Part shown: positions 7,816 through 16,841 of the stretch, in pieces | Position numbering within the stretch: position 1 is the first letter of the stretch | How the letters are laid out: each line of letters opens with the position of its first letter | Origin: Oscillospiraceae bacterium | Lineage (GTDB): Bacteria; Bacillota; Clostridia; Oscillospirales; Acutalibacteraceae | NCBI GenBank assembly: GCA_902769255.1 | Contig: CACXOM010000016.1 | Coordinates: 1 to 39,178, forward strand | Reading direction: 5' to 3' | DNA: 39,178 bases | Program-made: the position numbers and the translations under genes | Notes under the pieces: model-generated | The model's input: only the letters and a program-made list of their open reading frames with translations | Database searches by the model: none | What the model was told of the DNA's origin: nothing

Positions 7816-9228
7816 TTAATCGATTGATTTATCTACTTTAAGATTAGGAAAATACTTGCAAAATTCTTCAATTTCTTTGCGGTAATCACCTAAAATTTCA
7901 ACAAAATGGTGAACATAAGGACCATCAAGCAATCTGTCTTCAATTTTTTGCAAATTTTCAAATTCTGCCCAAATATAAGTGCCGTGAGTTTGCGGTCCGA
8001 CAGTTGTTTTTGCGTTTAGTGGTAAAATCATATATTCGCCGTTTTCTCTGTCAATTCTCGCTACTGTGTATTCACCGTCCTTTGCTCTAAACCACGAGCG
8101 TTGGTTTACAAGCCTTGCCGTGCTGTCAACACCGCTTTTTGCTTTTTGCGAGAGTGGGAAAGGTCCGCAATGCCAAAGAAGTTCGGCGTTTTTGTTTTCG
8201 GGGTGTCTTACGGTAAATTCACCAAATAAAGGTTTGCCCTCGCCGAATGTGGCAGAGTTTAAAAGTACCATTGTTAAAAGGGCGTGCATATCGCTTTCAC
8301 AAGAAACGAGATAGCCTAAATCGTTTAAAATTCCGTAAACTGTGCAGGGGAAAAATCCGTCAAAAGCAATTGGCGTTGCGGTCCAACATTCAGCGGAAAC
8401 CGCATCTAATTTATACTCTTCAAAAAGCCGTTTATACATAACGGTGTAAGATGCCATACAATCGATATATTGAGGGGTTAAATCATCTAATTGATAATTT
8501 TTTAATATGTAATCGGCAATTTCCTGCTTTTCAGGCGGATTTTCTTCAATAACCTGTTTCATTTTCTTTTCGATAACGGCAAAATTAATCGGAATAATTT
8601 TAACGCCGAATTTTTCCATTAATTCGCCCTCGTTCCAAATTACAGAATAAAACGGCTCGGGGCGAAGACCTACCTGACCTATTCTAAGCCCTTTGAAATC
8701 TTTTACCATACAAACTACTCTTGCAAAACTTTCAAAGCCTTGCTTAAACTCTTCGCTTTTAACCTCGCAACAAGGCAGGTGAGAGAAAGGTATATGAAAC
8801 CTTTGCATTTGTTTTGATACTGCAAAAAGTCCGCATTGTGAATCAGTCAGGCGCATACCGCTTTCATAATATTCATCATCAAGCGGTGCCCACAACAAAA
8901 CTGGTTTATCAAGCGATTTTGTTATATCAGCTGCCACTTCTTCGTTGCCGAAATTGCAGTTGATTATGACAATTGCATCAACCTTTTCTTTTTTAAAACG
9001 CTCAATGATTTTTTCGGCAGATTCATCATCGAAAACAAGGTCTTTAATTCCTATTCCTTTTGAATCTACAAAAGATATTTTTTCGCTTGAAAAATTCTTT
9101 TCAATATATTCTACAAAACGCTTACCTCTTTGCTCGGCAGAATACCACGTTAAAAAAGTTTTTCGAGGACGGTCGGTGGTATTGCGACGCATTGGCAAAA
9201 GCCCTATTTTAATTTTAGTTTTTATCAT
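7816..9228 (-). CDS. L-fucose/L-arabinose isomerase-like sugar isomerase
   Basis: 470 residues, the length of the FucI-related (COG2407) group rather than of full FucI (about 590). The N-terminal half is a Rossmann-like alpha/beta region (IKIGLLPMRRN, DAIVIINCNFGNEEVAADIT). The C-terminal half carries the metal-site type motifs SAECWTATP, LVSCESDMHALLTMVLL, and TVGPQTHGTYIWAEFE. It should interconvert an aldose and a ketose as the first step of the pathway, feeding the FGGY kinase. The sugar is unknown. It is the first gene of the operon, with GGAGG before ATG and its own promoter at 9257-9285. No transporter or regulator gene accompanies it in the window. Confidence 0.85.
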   Translation of the reverse strand: MIKTKIKIGLLPMRRNTTDRPRKTFLTWYSAEQRGKRFVEYIEKNFSSEKISFVDSKGIGIKDLVFDDESAEKIIERFKKEKVDAIVIINCNFGNEEVAADITKSLDKPVLLWAPLDDEYYESGMRLTDSQCGLFAVSKQMQRFHIPFSHLPCCEVKSEEFKQGFESFARVVCMVKDFKGLRIGQVGLRPEPFYSVIWNEGELMEKFGVKIIPINFAVIEKKMKQVIEENPPEKQEIADYILKNYQLDDLTPQYIDCMASYTVMYKRLFEEYKLDAVSAECWTATPIAFDGFFPCTVYGILNDLGYLVSCESDMHALLTMVLLNSATFGEGKPLFGEFTVRHPENKNAELLWHCGPFPLSQKAKSGVDSTARLVNQRSWFRAKDGEYTVARIDRENGEYMILPLNAKTTVGPQTHGTYIWAEFENLQKIEDRLLDGPYVHHFVEILGDYRKEIEEFCKYFPNLKVDKSID

Positions 9229-9256
9229 TATATAACCTCCGCATTTTTATAATTTG

Positions 9257-9285
9257 AGCATAACACAGAATAGACTAAATTCCAA
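9257..9285 (-). promoter_or_regulatory. Promoter of the isomerase-ETF operon
   Basis: On the minus strand: TTGGAA (9285-9280), 17-bp spacer, TATGCT (9262-9257), about 29 bases before the isomerase start. A weaker match than others in the window, so control by an activator is possible. No clear operator is seen. Confidence 0.5.
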
Positions 9286-9313
9286 TATAATAATAAAAAA
9301 TATTTATAAAATA

Positions 9314-9342
9314 TTGAATATTTTTGTGCTTTATGTTAAAAT
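9314..9342 (+). promoter_or_regulatory. Promoter of the PAP2 phosphatase gene
   Basis: TTGAAT (9314-9319), 17-bp spacer, TAAAAT (9337-9342) with TGT just before it (extended -10). Confidence 0.7.
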
Positions 9343-9380
9343 AATAGAAGAATTTTTGCAAAAATAAATTTGGTGGTTAA

Positions 9381-9875
9381 ATGAATAAGAATTTATATTT
9401 AAAAATATATGAGTATTTCAACTCGCACATAAAGATGAAAAGAGCAATTAATCTGCTGAACAATGTTTTTACTTGTTCGGTGTTTTTGGCTTATTTTGCG
9501 TTTTTGATTTGTTTGTTTATTCAAAAAGAAGAAAAATTGCTTGTTTATGTTTTAATTCCGGCAATATCGTTTGTTGTTTTAAGCGTTTTTCGCTATTTTT
9601 ATAATGCGCCTCGTCCTTATGAAAAATGGACAGAATTGAAAAGGGGGGAGAATACAAAAAAAGGTATGTCTTTTCCATCAAGACACACTTTTTCGGCGTT
9701 AATAATTTCTTTTATGTTTTTTGACTATTGCAAACTGCTTGGCGGTGTTTTTTTGATAATTTCGCTATTAATTGCGTTATTTAGAGTGTTGTTATTGAAA
9801 CATTTTTTAAAAGATGTGTTAGTTTCGATGATTTGTGCAATTTTAATAAATTTTGCTTTTATATTTTTTGCTTGA
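9381..9875 (+). CDS. PAP2-family membrane phosphatase
   Basis: 164 residues with about four to five membrane segments. All three PAP2 motifs are present: R71 with R78-P79 in RYFYNAPRP, P99-S100-R101-H102 in SFPSRHTFSA, and R135, H141 and D145 in RVLLLKHFLKD. H141 is the expected nucleophile and H102 the acid. Substrates of such small PAP2 proteins are lipid phosphates such as undecaprenyl pyrophosphate or phosphatidic acid; which one cannot be told. The start follows GGTGG. It is divergent from the sugar operon and monocistronic, and its end overlaps the tRNA-Ala promoter. Confidence 0.9.
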   Translation: MNKNLYLKIYEYFNSHIKMKRAINLLNNVFTCSVFLAYFAFLICLFIQKEEKLLVYVLIPAISFVVLSVFRYFYNAPRPYEKWTELKRGENTKKGMSFPSRHTFSALIISFMFFDYCKLLGGVFLIISLLIALFRVLLLKHFLKDVLVSMICAILINFAFIFFA

Positions 9876-9900
9876 AAAATTCAAATTGTTGTGTTATATT
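9872..9900 (+). promoter_or_regulatory. Promoter of tRNA-Ala
   Basis: TTGAAA (9872-9877, overlapping the end of the PAP2 gene), 17-bp spacer, TATATT (9895-9900) preceded by TGT. Confidence 0.75.
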
Positions 9901-9913
9901 TAATAATGTGCTT

Positions 9914-9989
<76 letters not shown>

Positions 9990-9992
9990 AAG

Positions 9993-10040
9993 CTCTGCAT
10001 TAATCCTAATTAAAAGGATTTTTGCAGAGTTTTATTTTTT
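9993..10040 (+). terminator. Terminator after tRNA-Ala
   Basis: Stem CTCTGCA (9993-9999) / TGCAGAG (10023-10029) with an inner AATCC / GGATT stem, followed by a T-run. From here to 10147 I see nothing else. Confidence 0.8.
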
Positions 10041-10147
10041 TGCTTTATTTGTGCAAACTCACTAAAAAGAATTAAAAATGAGAAATTCTTTAATTATTGC
10101 AATTGTGCAAAATAATCAAAGAAAATAAAAAAATATAAAAAAAACAG

Positions 10148-10176
10148 TTGAAATGCACAAATCAATGTGATATAAT
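10148..10176 (+). promoter_or_regulatory. Promoter of the large GH5 gene
   Basis: TTGAAA (10148-10153), 17-bp spacer, TATAAT (10171-10176), preceded by TGA. Strong vegetative type; no operator is obvious. Confidence 0.85.
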
Positions 10177-10216
10177 GCAATCGTGAGCATTTTTGTTTTT
10201 TTAGGAGGTGTAAAAA

Positions 10217-13200
10217 ATGAAAAGGCTATTCACACTATTACTATGCCTATGCATAATAGGATGTAATCTTTCACTTACGGGAGTGCTAAAAATTTCGGCA
10301 TTAGCACTTACCGATGAACAGATTGCAGCAAAAAACTATCCTGTACCCGAAGGTTATGCGGTTGATGAAACTTTAATAACCTTTGATACAGATGCAGAAT
10401 GTGGCGGAAGCGCCAATCGCTCGACAGTTACGGGCACTTTTTTTGATACTTCATCAAGAATTGTGACCTCAACTCAAGCTTGGCAAGAGAAACCCGTATG
10501 TGCATCTCGTGTATCGCTATCGGGCACAGGATTTATGTTTTGGTACAAATCTGACATAGCAACTATGTTCAGACTTCGCAACCAAAGCAACGACATCATT
10601 GCGGTAGGTAATTTAACAGCCGCACCAAACGGAAAGTGGATTACTTATTATTACACAGGTCAATGTGTAAACTTCACTTTCAAATCTGACATGAATCCCA
10701 ATATAAGCGAATATATTGAGACTCATGAATCCGACACATATATGTTAAACCTTATGACTTCAAACAGCACAGGTTGTACAACATATGTTGACGAATTCTA
10801 CACTTTTGATGTAGCGCCAGAGCCGGAACCGGAGCCGGGCAAAAATTATCCGTTACCGACAGGTTATGAAGTAGGCGAAAGCAATTTCACTTATGATACA
10901 GATTCAGAATGTGGCGGCAGCGCTAATCGTTCAACTGATGAGGGTACATATTTTGATGTTTCTTCAAGAAAAGCGACAGCTACACAAGCTTGGCAGGAAA
11001 AATCGGTATTTCCTTCACGCATTGCTCTTACAGGCGAAGGCTTTATGTTCTGGTACAAATCAGATTCTTCGGTATCTTTTAGATTTAAAAATCAAAATAA
11101 TTCGGTTATTGCAGCAGGTAATTTGTCGGCATCGAGCGGACAATGGATTACTTATTATTACACAGGTCAATGTGTAAACTTTACTTTCAAATCCGATATG
11201 ACTGCTAATATAAGCTCGCATATTGCAGAAAATCCAAATGATACATATATGCTTAGCTTTATAAACGGCTCAAGTTCAGGATTTACTGCATATATTGATG
11301 AATTTTATACATTTGCAGAAGAACAGGAAACAACTACTGAGTCTACTACTCAAACTGAACCTACAGAGCCGGAGCCTACACAACCTTCACAACCATCAGG
11401 CAAAAATTATCCGTTACCGACAGGTTATGAAGTAGGCGAAAGCAATTTCACTTATGATACAGATGCAGAATGCGGCGGCAGCGCTAATCGCTCGACCGAT
11501 GAGGGTACATATTTTGATGTTTCTTCAAGAAAAGCTGTTGCAACACAAGCTTGGCAGGAAAAATCAGTATTGCCTTCACGCATTGCTTTTTCGGGCGCAG
11601 GCATTATGTTCTGGTACAAATCTGATTCCGCTGTATCGTTTAGATTTAAAAATCAAAACAACGAAGTTATTGCAGCAGGTAATTTAGCTGCATCAAGCGG
11701 TCAATGGATTACTTATTACTACACAGGTCAATGTGTAAACTTTACATTCAAATCTGATATGACTGCAAATATAAGCTCGCATATTGAAAATCACCCTAAC
11801 GATACATATATGCTCGGCTTTATAAACGGCTCAAGCTCCGGATTTACTGCGTATATTGATGAATTCTATACATTTGCAGAGCCGGTTCCTGAACCTGAAC
11901 CGACAAAAAATTATCCTTTAGCTGAAGGATATGAAACAGGGGATACAGTTGTAACATTTGATACTGACGAAGAATGTGGCGGCAGCGCAAATCGTTCAAC
12001 TGTTGAAGGTACATATTTTGACACTTCGTCAAGAAAAGTAACCACAACACAAGCTTGGCAAGAAAAAGGCGTTTTTGCTTCTCGTGTTTCTTTGTCAGGA
12101 AAAGGATTTATGTTCTGGTACAAAGCAGATGTTTCAAGTATGTTCAGACTTCGCAATCAGAACGGTAATATTATTGCGGTAGGTAATTTACCTGCAGCTC
12201 CTGATGGTAGTTGGATTACATACTACTTTAACGGCGAGTGCATAAACTTTACTTTCAAATCTGATATGAACGCAAATATCAGCGATTACATTGAAAATCA
12301 TCAGTCAGATACATATATGCTTAATATGATGTGCTCAAACAGCACAGGTTACACAGTATATGTTGATGAATTCTATACTTTTGTTCCGGGTATCACCCCT
12401 GCTGATTCTTACAGCAGTAACGAGGAAGTATTTAAATTCTCGTTGGCAAGATTTGAAGAAATGACTAAAACAAACGCTCAATATTTTGATGACGGTTCGG
12501 TTAAATTAACATCAAGATATGGCTCAACGGCAAGTAATTCGCCGATTAACATTTCTTATGCTCTTGACAGTACCCGTTTACAAAACGCAATTAATATTGC
12601 AAATCAAGGTTCGGGTTATTTGAAAATAACCTGCGACAATATTAATTGTGTAAACTCTTCAAATGAAGAGGCTTATGCTTTAGTAACCGTGAATTTCAAC
12701 GGCGTTAACCGCGCAGTTAAAAAACACATTTACGGTTCGGGCACATCTGACACTTATTTAATTAAAGTCAGCGATTTAACAGATGTAAGTTCTGTTGATA
12801 AACTTACAGTTACAATAACGGGAACAGGTTTAAAGAATGTTGAATTTAAACTTTCACCTATTACCGTTTATCATTTCCCACAGGGTGAAACAATTGTTCA
12901 AGCTGAAGATACAAACCCGAAAAAACTCACAAGTTCGGGCGTTGCAGATGCAAATATCAATGTTGACAGCGACAATTGCCGTACTTATGTTTACGGAAAC
13001 GCATCTGATTCTTATCTTTCGTTCACCTTACCAAATCTTGAGGTAGGCGAATATGATGTTTATGCTTGTTGCTATGCTTTGCAGAATACAGATGTTAAGT
13101 TTAATGTTAGTGTAAACAACAGAAGAGAGATAACAAATCTTTTATTCTCAGACGAAACTTATGTTTCAAAAAGACATATTACTAATATCAATATCGGTCA

Positions 13201-16177
13201 ATTAACAATTACCAAAAATTATTCAGACGGTCCTTCAACTTTGAAACTCAGCGTAGTTCCACAGTGCAAGGCAGGAGTTTATATTGATTACTTCTCATTC
13301 AAGAAAACACCTACTCCTATTACCGCTGAACCTTCTTCTAACTTTGCTATAAGCAGTTATCCTGAAATGCAAAATTACGAAGTAATGCGTGTTTTAAACA
13401 CTTTTGATGATTATATTTGCGGTACTGATACAAGATATTACATGCAAAACCAAATTGCTGGTTACAAGCGTGACGGTAATGCGTTTAATCTTAACTCAAG
13501 AGCTACAGCAAATAAATCTTACTTTGATAACAATGTAATTTGGTCTTCAAGGGCAAATCCGCTTGACGGCAACGGAATTAGATTCTGGTATAAAGCTACA
13601 AGCAGTGCAACATTGCAATTAGTAAGAACTAACGGCAGTATGTATACCGTTACACTTTCAGCTTCGACGGGTTGGAAAACAATTTACTACAAAGATGTTG
13701 TTTCAAACGGTGATTTAAGCGATGTTTATGAAATTCGTTTAAAAACAAATTCGGCTTCATCTTATTACATTGATGAGTTGCATACAATTCAGGAAAAAAT
13801 CGGCGATGTTACTTATGAGTTAAACGGTGACGGCACCGCTTCAGTTACAGGTTATTACTTACGTCTTACAGATGTAGTTATTAATTCAACTTATCAGGGT
13901 TGCCCTGTAGTTTCAATTGCTAACGGTGCTTTAGCAAACTCGTTGACATTAAAATCGGTTGTTATTCCAAGTTCGGTTACTTCTATTGGCGAGGGCGCAT
14001 TTAGCGGTTGTTTGAATCTTGAAACTGTTAATTTTGGTTCGGTTACTTCTATTGGTGCAAATGCATTTAATAACTGTAAAAAATTAACGAATGTTACTCT
14101 TCCAAATAGTGCAACTTCAGTTTCAAATACTGCATTTAGCGGTTGCACCGCACTTTATTTCAATGTTACAAACAACAGTTTTGCAAAAACTTATTGCACA
14201 ACTAACAGCATTGATTATAAATGCACAACCTCTTCGGGTATTAAATATTATTGCGATTTTAATACAAACGGAAATGCAATTAAAATTATCGGTTACACAG
14301 GTAATGCAAGTTCTTTAACAATACCTACAACTATTGATAGTATTACAGTTAAGTCAATCGAAAGCGGTGCTTTTGAAAACAACACTTCATTAGTATCAGT
14401 TACAGCTTCGAGCGATGTTACTGCTGTAAAAGATAACGCATTTAAAGGTTGTACTTCGTTAGAAACTGTTGATGTAAGCGGTGTAACCTCAATCGGCGAA
14501 AAGGCGTTTTACGGTTGCGCAAACTTAGAAGAAATTGATGTAGGTTACAGCTTGTTAACTATCGCAAAAGAAGCGTTTTACAATTGTACTTCGCTTGAAG
14601 AATTCTATTTCAGCGATACAATTACATCTATTGCAGACAGAGCATTCTTCAATTGTGATGTTAAAGCAGTTATGTCTGAAACAACTTATGCTGCTAAAAC
14701 CGGTTATGCTTACTCTTATGTAAATGACAACAGCATTGTATATTATCCGACAACTTCAAGCAACTTTAAATATTTTGTTATAAATTACATTGCTACTGTT
14801 TACAATTACACAGGTAATGCAACCGCTATAACAATACCTGCAACAATTGACGGTTACAGCGTTAGAAACATTGGCAAAGACGCATTTAAAAATAATACAA
14901 GTATTACTTCTGTAACATTGACAGAGGGTATTAGAACTATTAAAGAATACGCTTTTTACGGTTGTACTTCGCTTTCAAGCGTAACACTTGTTGATTCACT
15001 TCGTGAAATTGAGGGTTATGCTTTCGCAAACTGTTCGTCACTTTCTGCTATTACCATTAACAATGTTGTAGTTGTAAGCTCAACAGCATTCAACTCAAGT
15101 CCTACTCAAATAACATATTTGCAGACTAATTTCATTAGAAATGCGCTTGACTATGTTGACGGTATGACTGCAGGTTGGAACTTAGGTAATACTTTAGACG
15201 CTCACAGAAGACAGTATTCTTACGGCGATTTAACCGTTTCACAAAGCGAGCATTTATGGCGTTCATATGACTACATTTCGCAAGATTTGTTCAATATGGT
15301 TGCTCAAAAATTCAATACAATTCGTATTCCTATTACATGGAACGCATTTATTGACCCGAACAACAACTACACTATTGATACAGATTATATGAACAGAATT
15401 CAACAAGTTGTTGAAATGTGCTATAATGCAGGATTTGATTATATTATTATAAATACTCACCACGATTCAGATTACTATTTCAACGTTCATCCTAATAATG
15501 ACTTTAACCAAGCTCAAACAGTTATTGCAAGAGTTTGGCAGCAAATTTGCGCAAGATTTGCAAATTATGATGAAAAACTTATTTTTGAATCGATGAACGA
15601 GATTAGGTCTATTGATGTAAACAATCCTAACAGCAACGGTGACTGGTACGGTCAAACTGACGATTTGTTTACAAGACTTAATACATTGAATCAAATCTTC
15701 TATTCAACAGTAAGAAATTCGGGCGGTAACAATGCTGACAGATATCTTATGATTCAAACCTATGGCGGTCAAAACCAAGCAAGACAATTAAACAACTTCT
15801 GGTTCCCGTCTGCAGCGGTTGACGACCATATGATTGCTTCTGTTCACTGGTATATCGAAACAATAAATTCAGGCGATTACACCGCTACATTACAGCGTTT
15901 GAAATCTAAATTTATTGACCACGGTATTCCTTGCGTAATCGGCGAAATTGGTTTACCGGCTTATTTAGACGAATCGGGCAACATTACTGTTTATGATGAC
16001 GATTACAGAGAGCAATGGGGCACACTCGCATTCGGATTATTTAATCAGTATAATCTAAGAGCGATTATTTGGGACGACCAAGGTTTCTATTCAACGGTTG
16101 TAAAATCAGGTAATACTTACAGTTGGAAATTCCCGAAATATATTAACTCAATTTACCAAGCAACTAAAAAAGACTGA
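10217..16177 (+). CDS. Giant secreted GH5 glycanase with five repeat modules, CBM and BspA-type LRRs
   Basis: 1986 residues. Signal peptide about 1-30; IIGC at 13-16 could instead be a lipobox, so a lipoprotein is possible. Four repeat modules start at K39, K209, K396 and K564, each about 160 residues, with signatures ECGGSANRST, TQAWQEK, FMFWYKSD, TFKSDM and YVDEFYTF. Pro/Glu/Thr linkers separate them, and repeats 2 and 3 are almost identical. A beta-sandwich (about 727-890) and a CBM6/35-like module (893-1030, IVQAEDTNPKK to YIDYFSFKK) follow, then a fifth, degenerate repeat (about 1043-1195). BspA/TpLRR repeats fill about 1196-1640 (IGEGAFSGCLNLETVNF type). The C-terminus is a GH5 domain, GH5_4-like: GWNLGNTLDA (1653-1662), TIRIPITW, acid/base E1795 in FESMNE, nucleophile E1910 in GEIG. 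It should cut beta-glucans, xyloglucan or similar. No dockerin or sortase signal. AGGAGGTG precedes the start. Confidence 0.93.
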   Translation: MKRLFTLLLCLCIIGCNLSLTGVLKISALALTDEQIAAKNYPVPEGYAVDETLITFDTDAECGGSANRSTVTGTFFDTSSRIVTSTQAWQEKPVCASRVSLSGTGFMFWYKSDIATMFRLRNQSNDIIAVGNLTAAPNGKWITYYYTGQCVNFTFKSDMNPNISEYIETHESDTYMLNLMTSNSTGCTTYVDEFYTFDVAPEPEPEPGKNYPLPTGYEVGESNFTYDTDSECGGSANRSTDEGTYFDVSSRKATATQAWQEKSVFPSRIALTGEGFMFWYKSDSSVSFRFKNQNNSVIAAGNLSASSGQWITYYYTGQCVNFTFKSDMTANISSHIAENPNDTYMLSFINGSSSGFTAYIDEFYTFAEEQETTTESTTQTEPTEPEPTQPSQPSGKNYPLPTGYEVGESNFTYDTDAECGGSANRSTDEGTYFDVSSRKAVATQAWQEKSVLPSRIAFSGAGIMFWYKSDSAVSFRFKNQNNEVIAAGNLAASSGQWITYYYTGQCVNFTFKSDMTANISSHIENHPNDTYMLGFINGSSSGFTAYIDEFYTFAEPVPEPEPTKNYPLAEGYETGDTVVTFDTDEECGGSANRSTVEGTYFDTSSRKVTTTQAWQEKGVFASRVSLSGKGFMFWYKADVSSMFRLRNQNGNIIAVGNLPAAPDGSWITYYFNGECINFTFKSDMNANISDYIENHQSDTYMLNMMCSNSTGYTVYVDEFYTFVPGITPADSYSSNEEVFKFSLARFEEMTKTNAQYFDDGSVKLTSRYGSTASNSPINISYALDSTRLQNAINIANQGSGYLKITCDNINCVNSSNEEAYALVTVNFNGVNRAVKKHIYGSGTSDTYLIKVSDLTDVSSVDKLTVTITGTGLKNVEFKLSPITVYHFPQGETIVQAEDTNPKKLTSSGVADANINVDSDNCRTYVYGNASDSYLSFTLPNLEVGEYDVYACCYALQNTDVKFNVSVNNRREITNLLFSDETYVSKRHITNINIGQLTITKNYSDGPSTLKLSVVPQCKAGVYIDYFSFKKTPTPITAEPSSNFAISSYPEMQNYEVMRVLNTFDDYICGTDTRYYMQNQIAGYKRDGNAFNLNSRATANKSYFDNNVIWSSRANPLDGNGIRFWYKATSSATLQLVRTNGSMYTVTLSASTGWKTIYYKDVVSNGDLSDVYEIRLKTNSASSYYIDELHTIQEKIGDVTYELNGDGTASVTGYYLRLTDVVINSTYQGCPVVSIANGALANSLTLKSVVIPSSVTSIGEGAFSGCLNLETVNFGSVTSIGANAFNNCKKLTNVTLPNSATSVSNTAFSGCTALYFNVTNNSFAKTYCTTNSIDYKCTTSSGIKYYCDFNTNGNAIKIIGYTGNASSLTIPTTIDSITVKSIESGAFENNTSLVSVTASSDVTAVKDNAFKGCTSLETVDVSGVTSIGEKAFYGCANLEEIDVGYSLLTIAKEAFYNCTSLEEFYFSDTITSIADRAFFNCDVKAVMSETTYAAKTGYAYSYVNDNSIVYYPTTSSNFKYFVINYIATVYNYTGNATAITIPATIDGYSVRNIGKDAFKNNTSITSVTLTEGIRTIKEYAFYGCTSLSSVTLVDSLREIEGYAFANCSSLSAITINNVVVVSSTAFNSSPTQITYLQTNFIRNALDYVDGMTAGWNLGNTLDAHRRQYSYGDLTVSQSEHLWRSYDYISQDLFNMVAQKFNTIRIPITWNAFIDPNNNYTIDTDYMNRIQQVVEMCYNAGFDYIIINTHHDSDYYFNVHPNNDFNQAQTVIARVWQQICARFANYDEKLIFESMNEIRSIDVNNPNSNGDWYGQTDDLFTRLNTLNQIFYSTVRNSGGNNADRYLMIQTYGGQNQARQLNNFWFPSAAVDDHMIASVHWYIETINSGDYTATLQRLKSKFIDHGIPCVIGEIGLPAYLDESGNITVYDDDYREQWGTLAFGLFNQYNLRAIIWDDQGFYSTVVKSGNTYSWKFPKYINSIYQATKKD

Positions 16178-16186
16178 TTAGTTTAA

Positions 16187-16222
16187 AAAAACCGCTTAAA
16201 GCTTTTGCTTTAGGCGGTTTTA
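16187..16222 (+). terminator. Terminator of the GH5 gene
   Basis: Stem AAAACCGC-TAAAGC with GCTTTA-GGCGGTTTT around a TTTT loop, 10 bases after the stop codon, followed by T-rich sequence. Confidence 0.85.
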
Positions 16223-16224
16223 TA

Positions 16225-16253
16225 TTGACAATAAAAAAGATTAGTGATATTAT
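16225..16253 (+). promoter_or_regulatory. Promoter of the DUF1653 gene
   Basis: TTGACA (16225-16230), 17-bp spacer, TATTAT (16248-16253) preceded by TGA. It lies directly after the GH5 terminator. Confidence 0.82.
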
Positions 16254-16280
16254 TTAATAAAACAAAATAAGGAGTAGATT

Positions 16281-16487
16281 ATGAAAAAAGGAATTTACAA
16301 ACATTTTAAAGGTAATAAATATGAACTTATTGATATTGCAACTCATTCGGAAACGCTTGAAAAAATGGTTGTTTATAAAGCGCTTTACGGTGAGGGCGGT
16401 CTTTGGGTGCGCCCGCTTTCAATGTGGGACGAGGAGATAGAAAAAGACGGCAAAAAATTTAAAAGATTTGAATATATTGGTGAATAA
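16281..16487 (+). CDS. DUF1653 family small protein
   Basis: 68 residues covering the whole DUF1653 pattern: GIYKHFKGNKYELIDIATHS, VVYKALYGEGGLWVRP and MWDEEIEKDGKKFKRFEYIG. The family is widespread and unassigned. It is a small beta-rich cytosolic domain. AAGGAG precedes the ATG. Its own promoter and terminator make it a single-gene unit. Confidence 0.88.
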   Translation: MKKGIYKHFKGNKYELIDIATHSETLEKMVVYKALYGEGGLWVRPLSMWDEEIEKDGKKFKRFEYIGE

Positions 16488-16507
16488 TTCTATGTTGTTT
16501 TACAACT

Positions 16508-16543
16508 AAATAGGGTTGCACTTTTGCGCAACCCTATTTTTGT
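16508..16543. terminator. Shared bidirectional terminator
   Basis: AAATAGGGTTGC (16508-16519) pairs with GCAACCCTATTTT (from 16528). A T-run lies to the right and an A-run to the left, so it can end both the DUF1653 transcript and the convergent spore-protein transcript. Confidence 0.8.
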
Positions 16544-16551
16544 ATAAAAAA

Positions 16552-16740
16552 TTATTTCATACCGTTTTCATAAGCTTCAATCATCTTTTTAACCATTTGA
16601 CCGCCGATTGAGCCTGCTTGTTTAGAAGTTAAGTCGCCGTTGTAACCTTGTTTCATATTAACGCCAACTTCGCTTGCAGCTTCCATTTTGAATTTGTCAA
16701 GCGCTTCTCTTGCTTGTGGAACTAATGACTGTTTAGACAT
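16552..16740 (-). CDS. Alpha/beta-type small acid-soluble spore protein (SASP)
   Basis: 62 residues from MSKQS. The second half has the family core GYNGDLTSKQAGSIGGQMVK. The GPR protease site is visible as MEAASE (19-24), cut after E20. SASPs coat DNA in the forespore and are degraded at germination, so this shows the host is an endospore former. I placed the start at ATG 16740, 8-9 bases after AAAGGAG; an in-frame GTG three codons earlier overlaps that site. A forespore sigma-G promoter is expected, but I could not identify one with confidence upstream. Confidence 0.93.
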   Translation of the reverse strand: MSKQSLVPQAREALDKFKMEAASEVGVNMKQGYNGDLTSKQAGSIGGQMVKKMIEAYENGMK

Positions 16741-16752
16741 TCTTTTCACTCC

Positions 16753-16812
16753 TTTATCAATAAACTTTATTAATTGCGTTTGCAGTATTATTTTTTTCGA
16801 TTTATTGATAAA
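16753..16812. repeat. 12-bp perfect inverted repeat upstream of the spore protein gene
   Basis: TTTATCAATAAA (16753-16764) and its exact reverse complement TTTATTGATAAA (16801-16812) are separated by 36 bases. They flank the expected promoter region of the SASP gene and the inner copy overlaps its ribosome site. They may be operator half-sites or a long hairpin in the leader. Confidence 0.5.
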
Positions 16813-16841
16813 TATTATTGAAAAAATTTGCCTTTTTTTAT

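Noticed and set aside
10217-16177. CRISPR array or DNA satellite, suggested by the repeats
   Set aside because: The repeats are long protein modules in one open frame, not short direct repeats with spacers.
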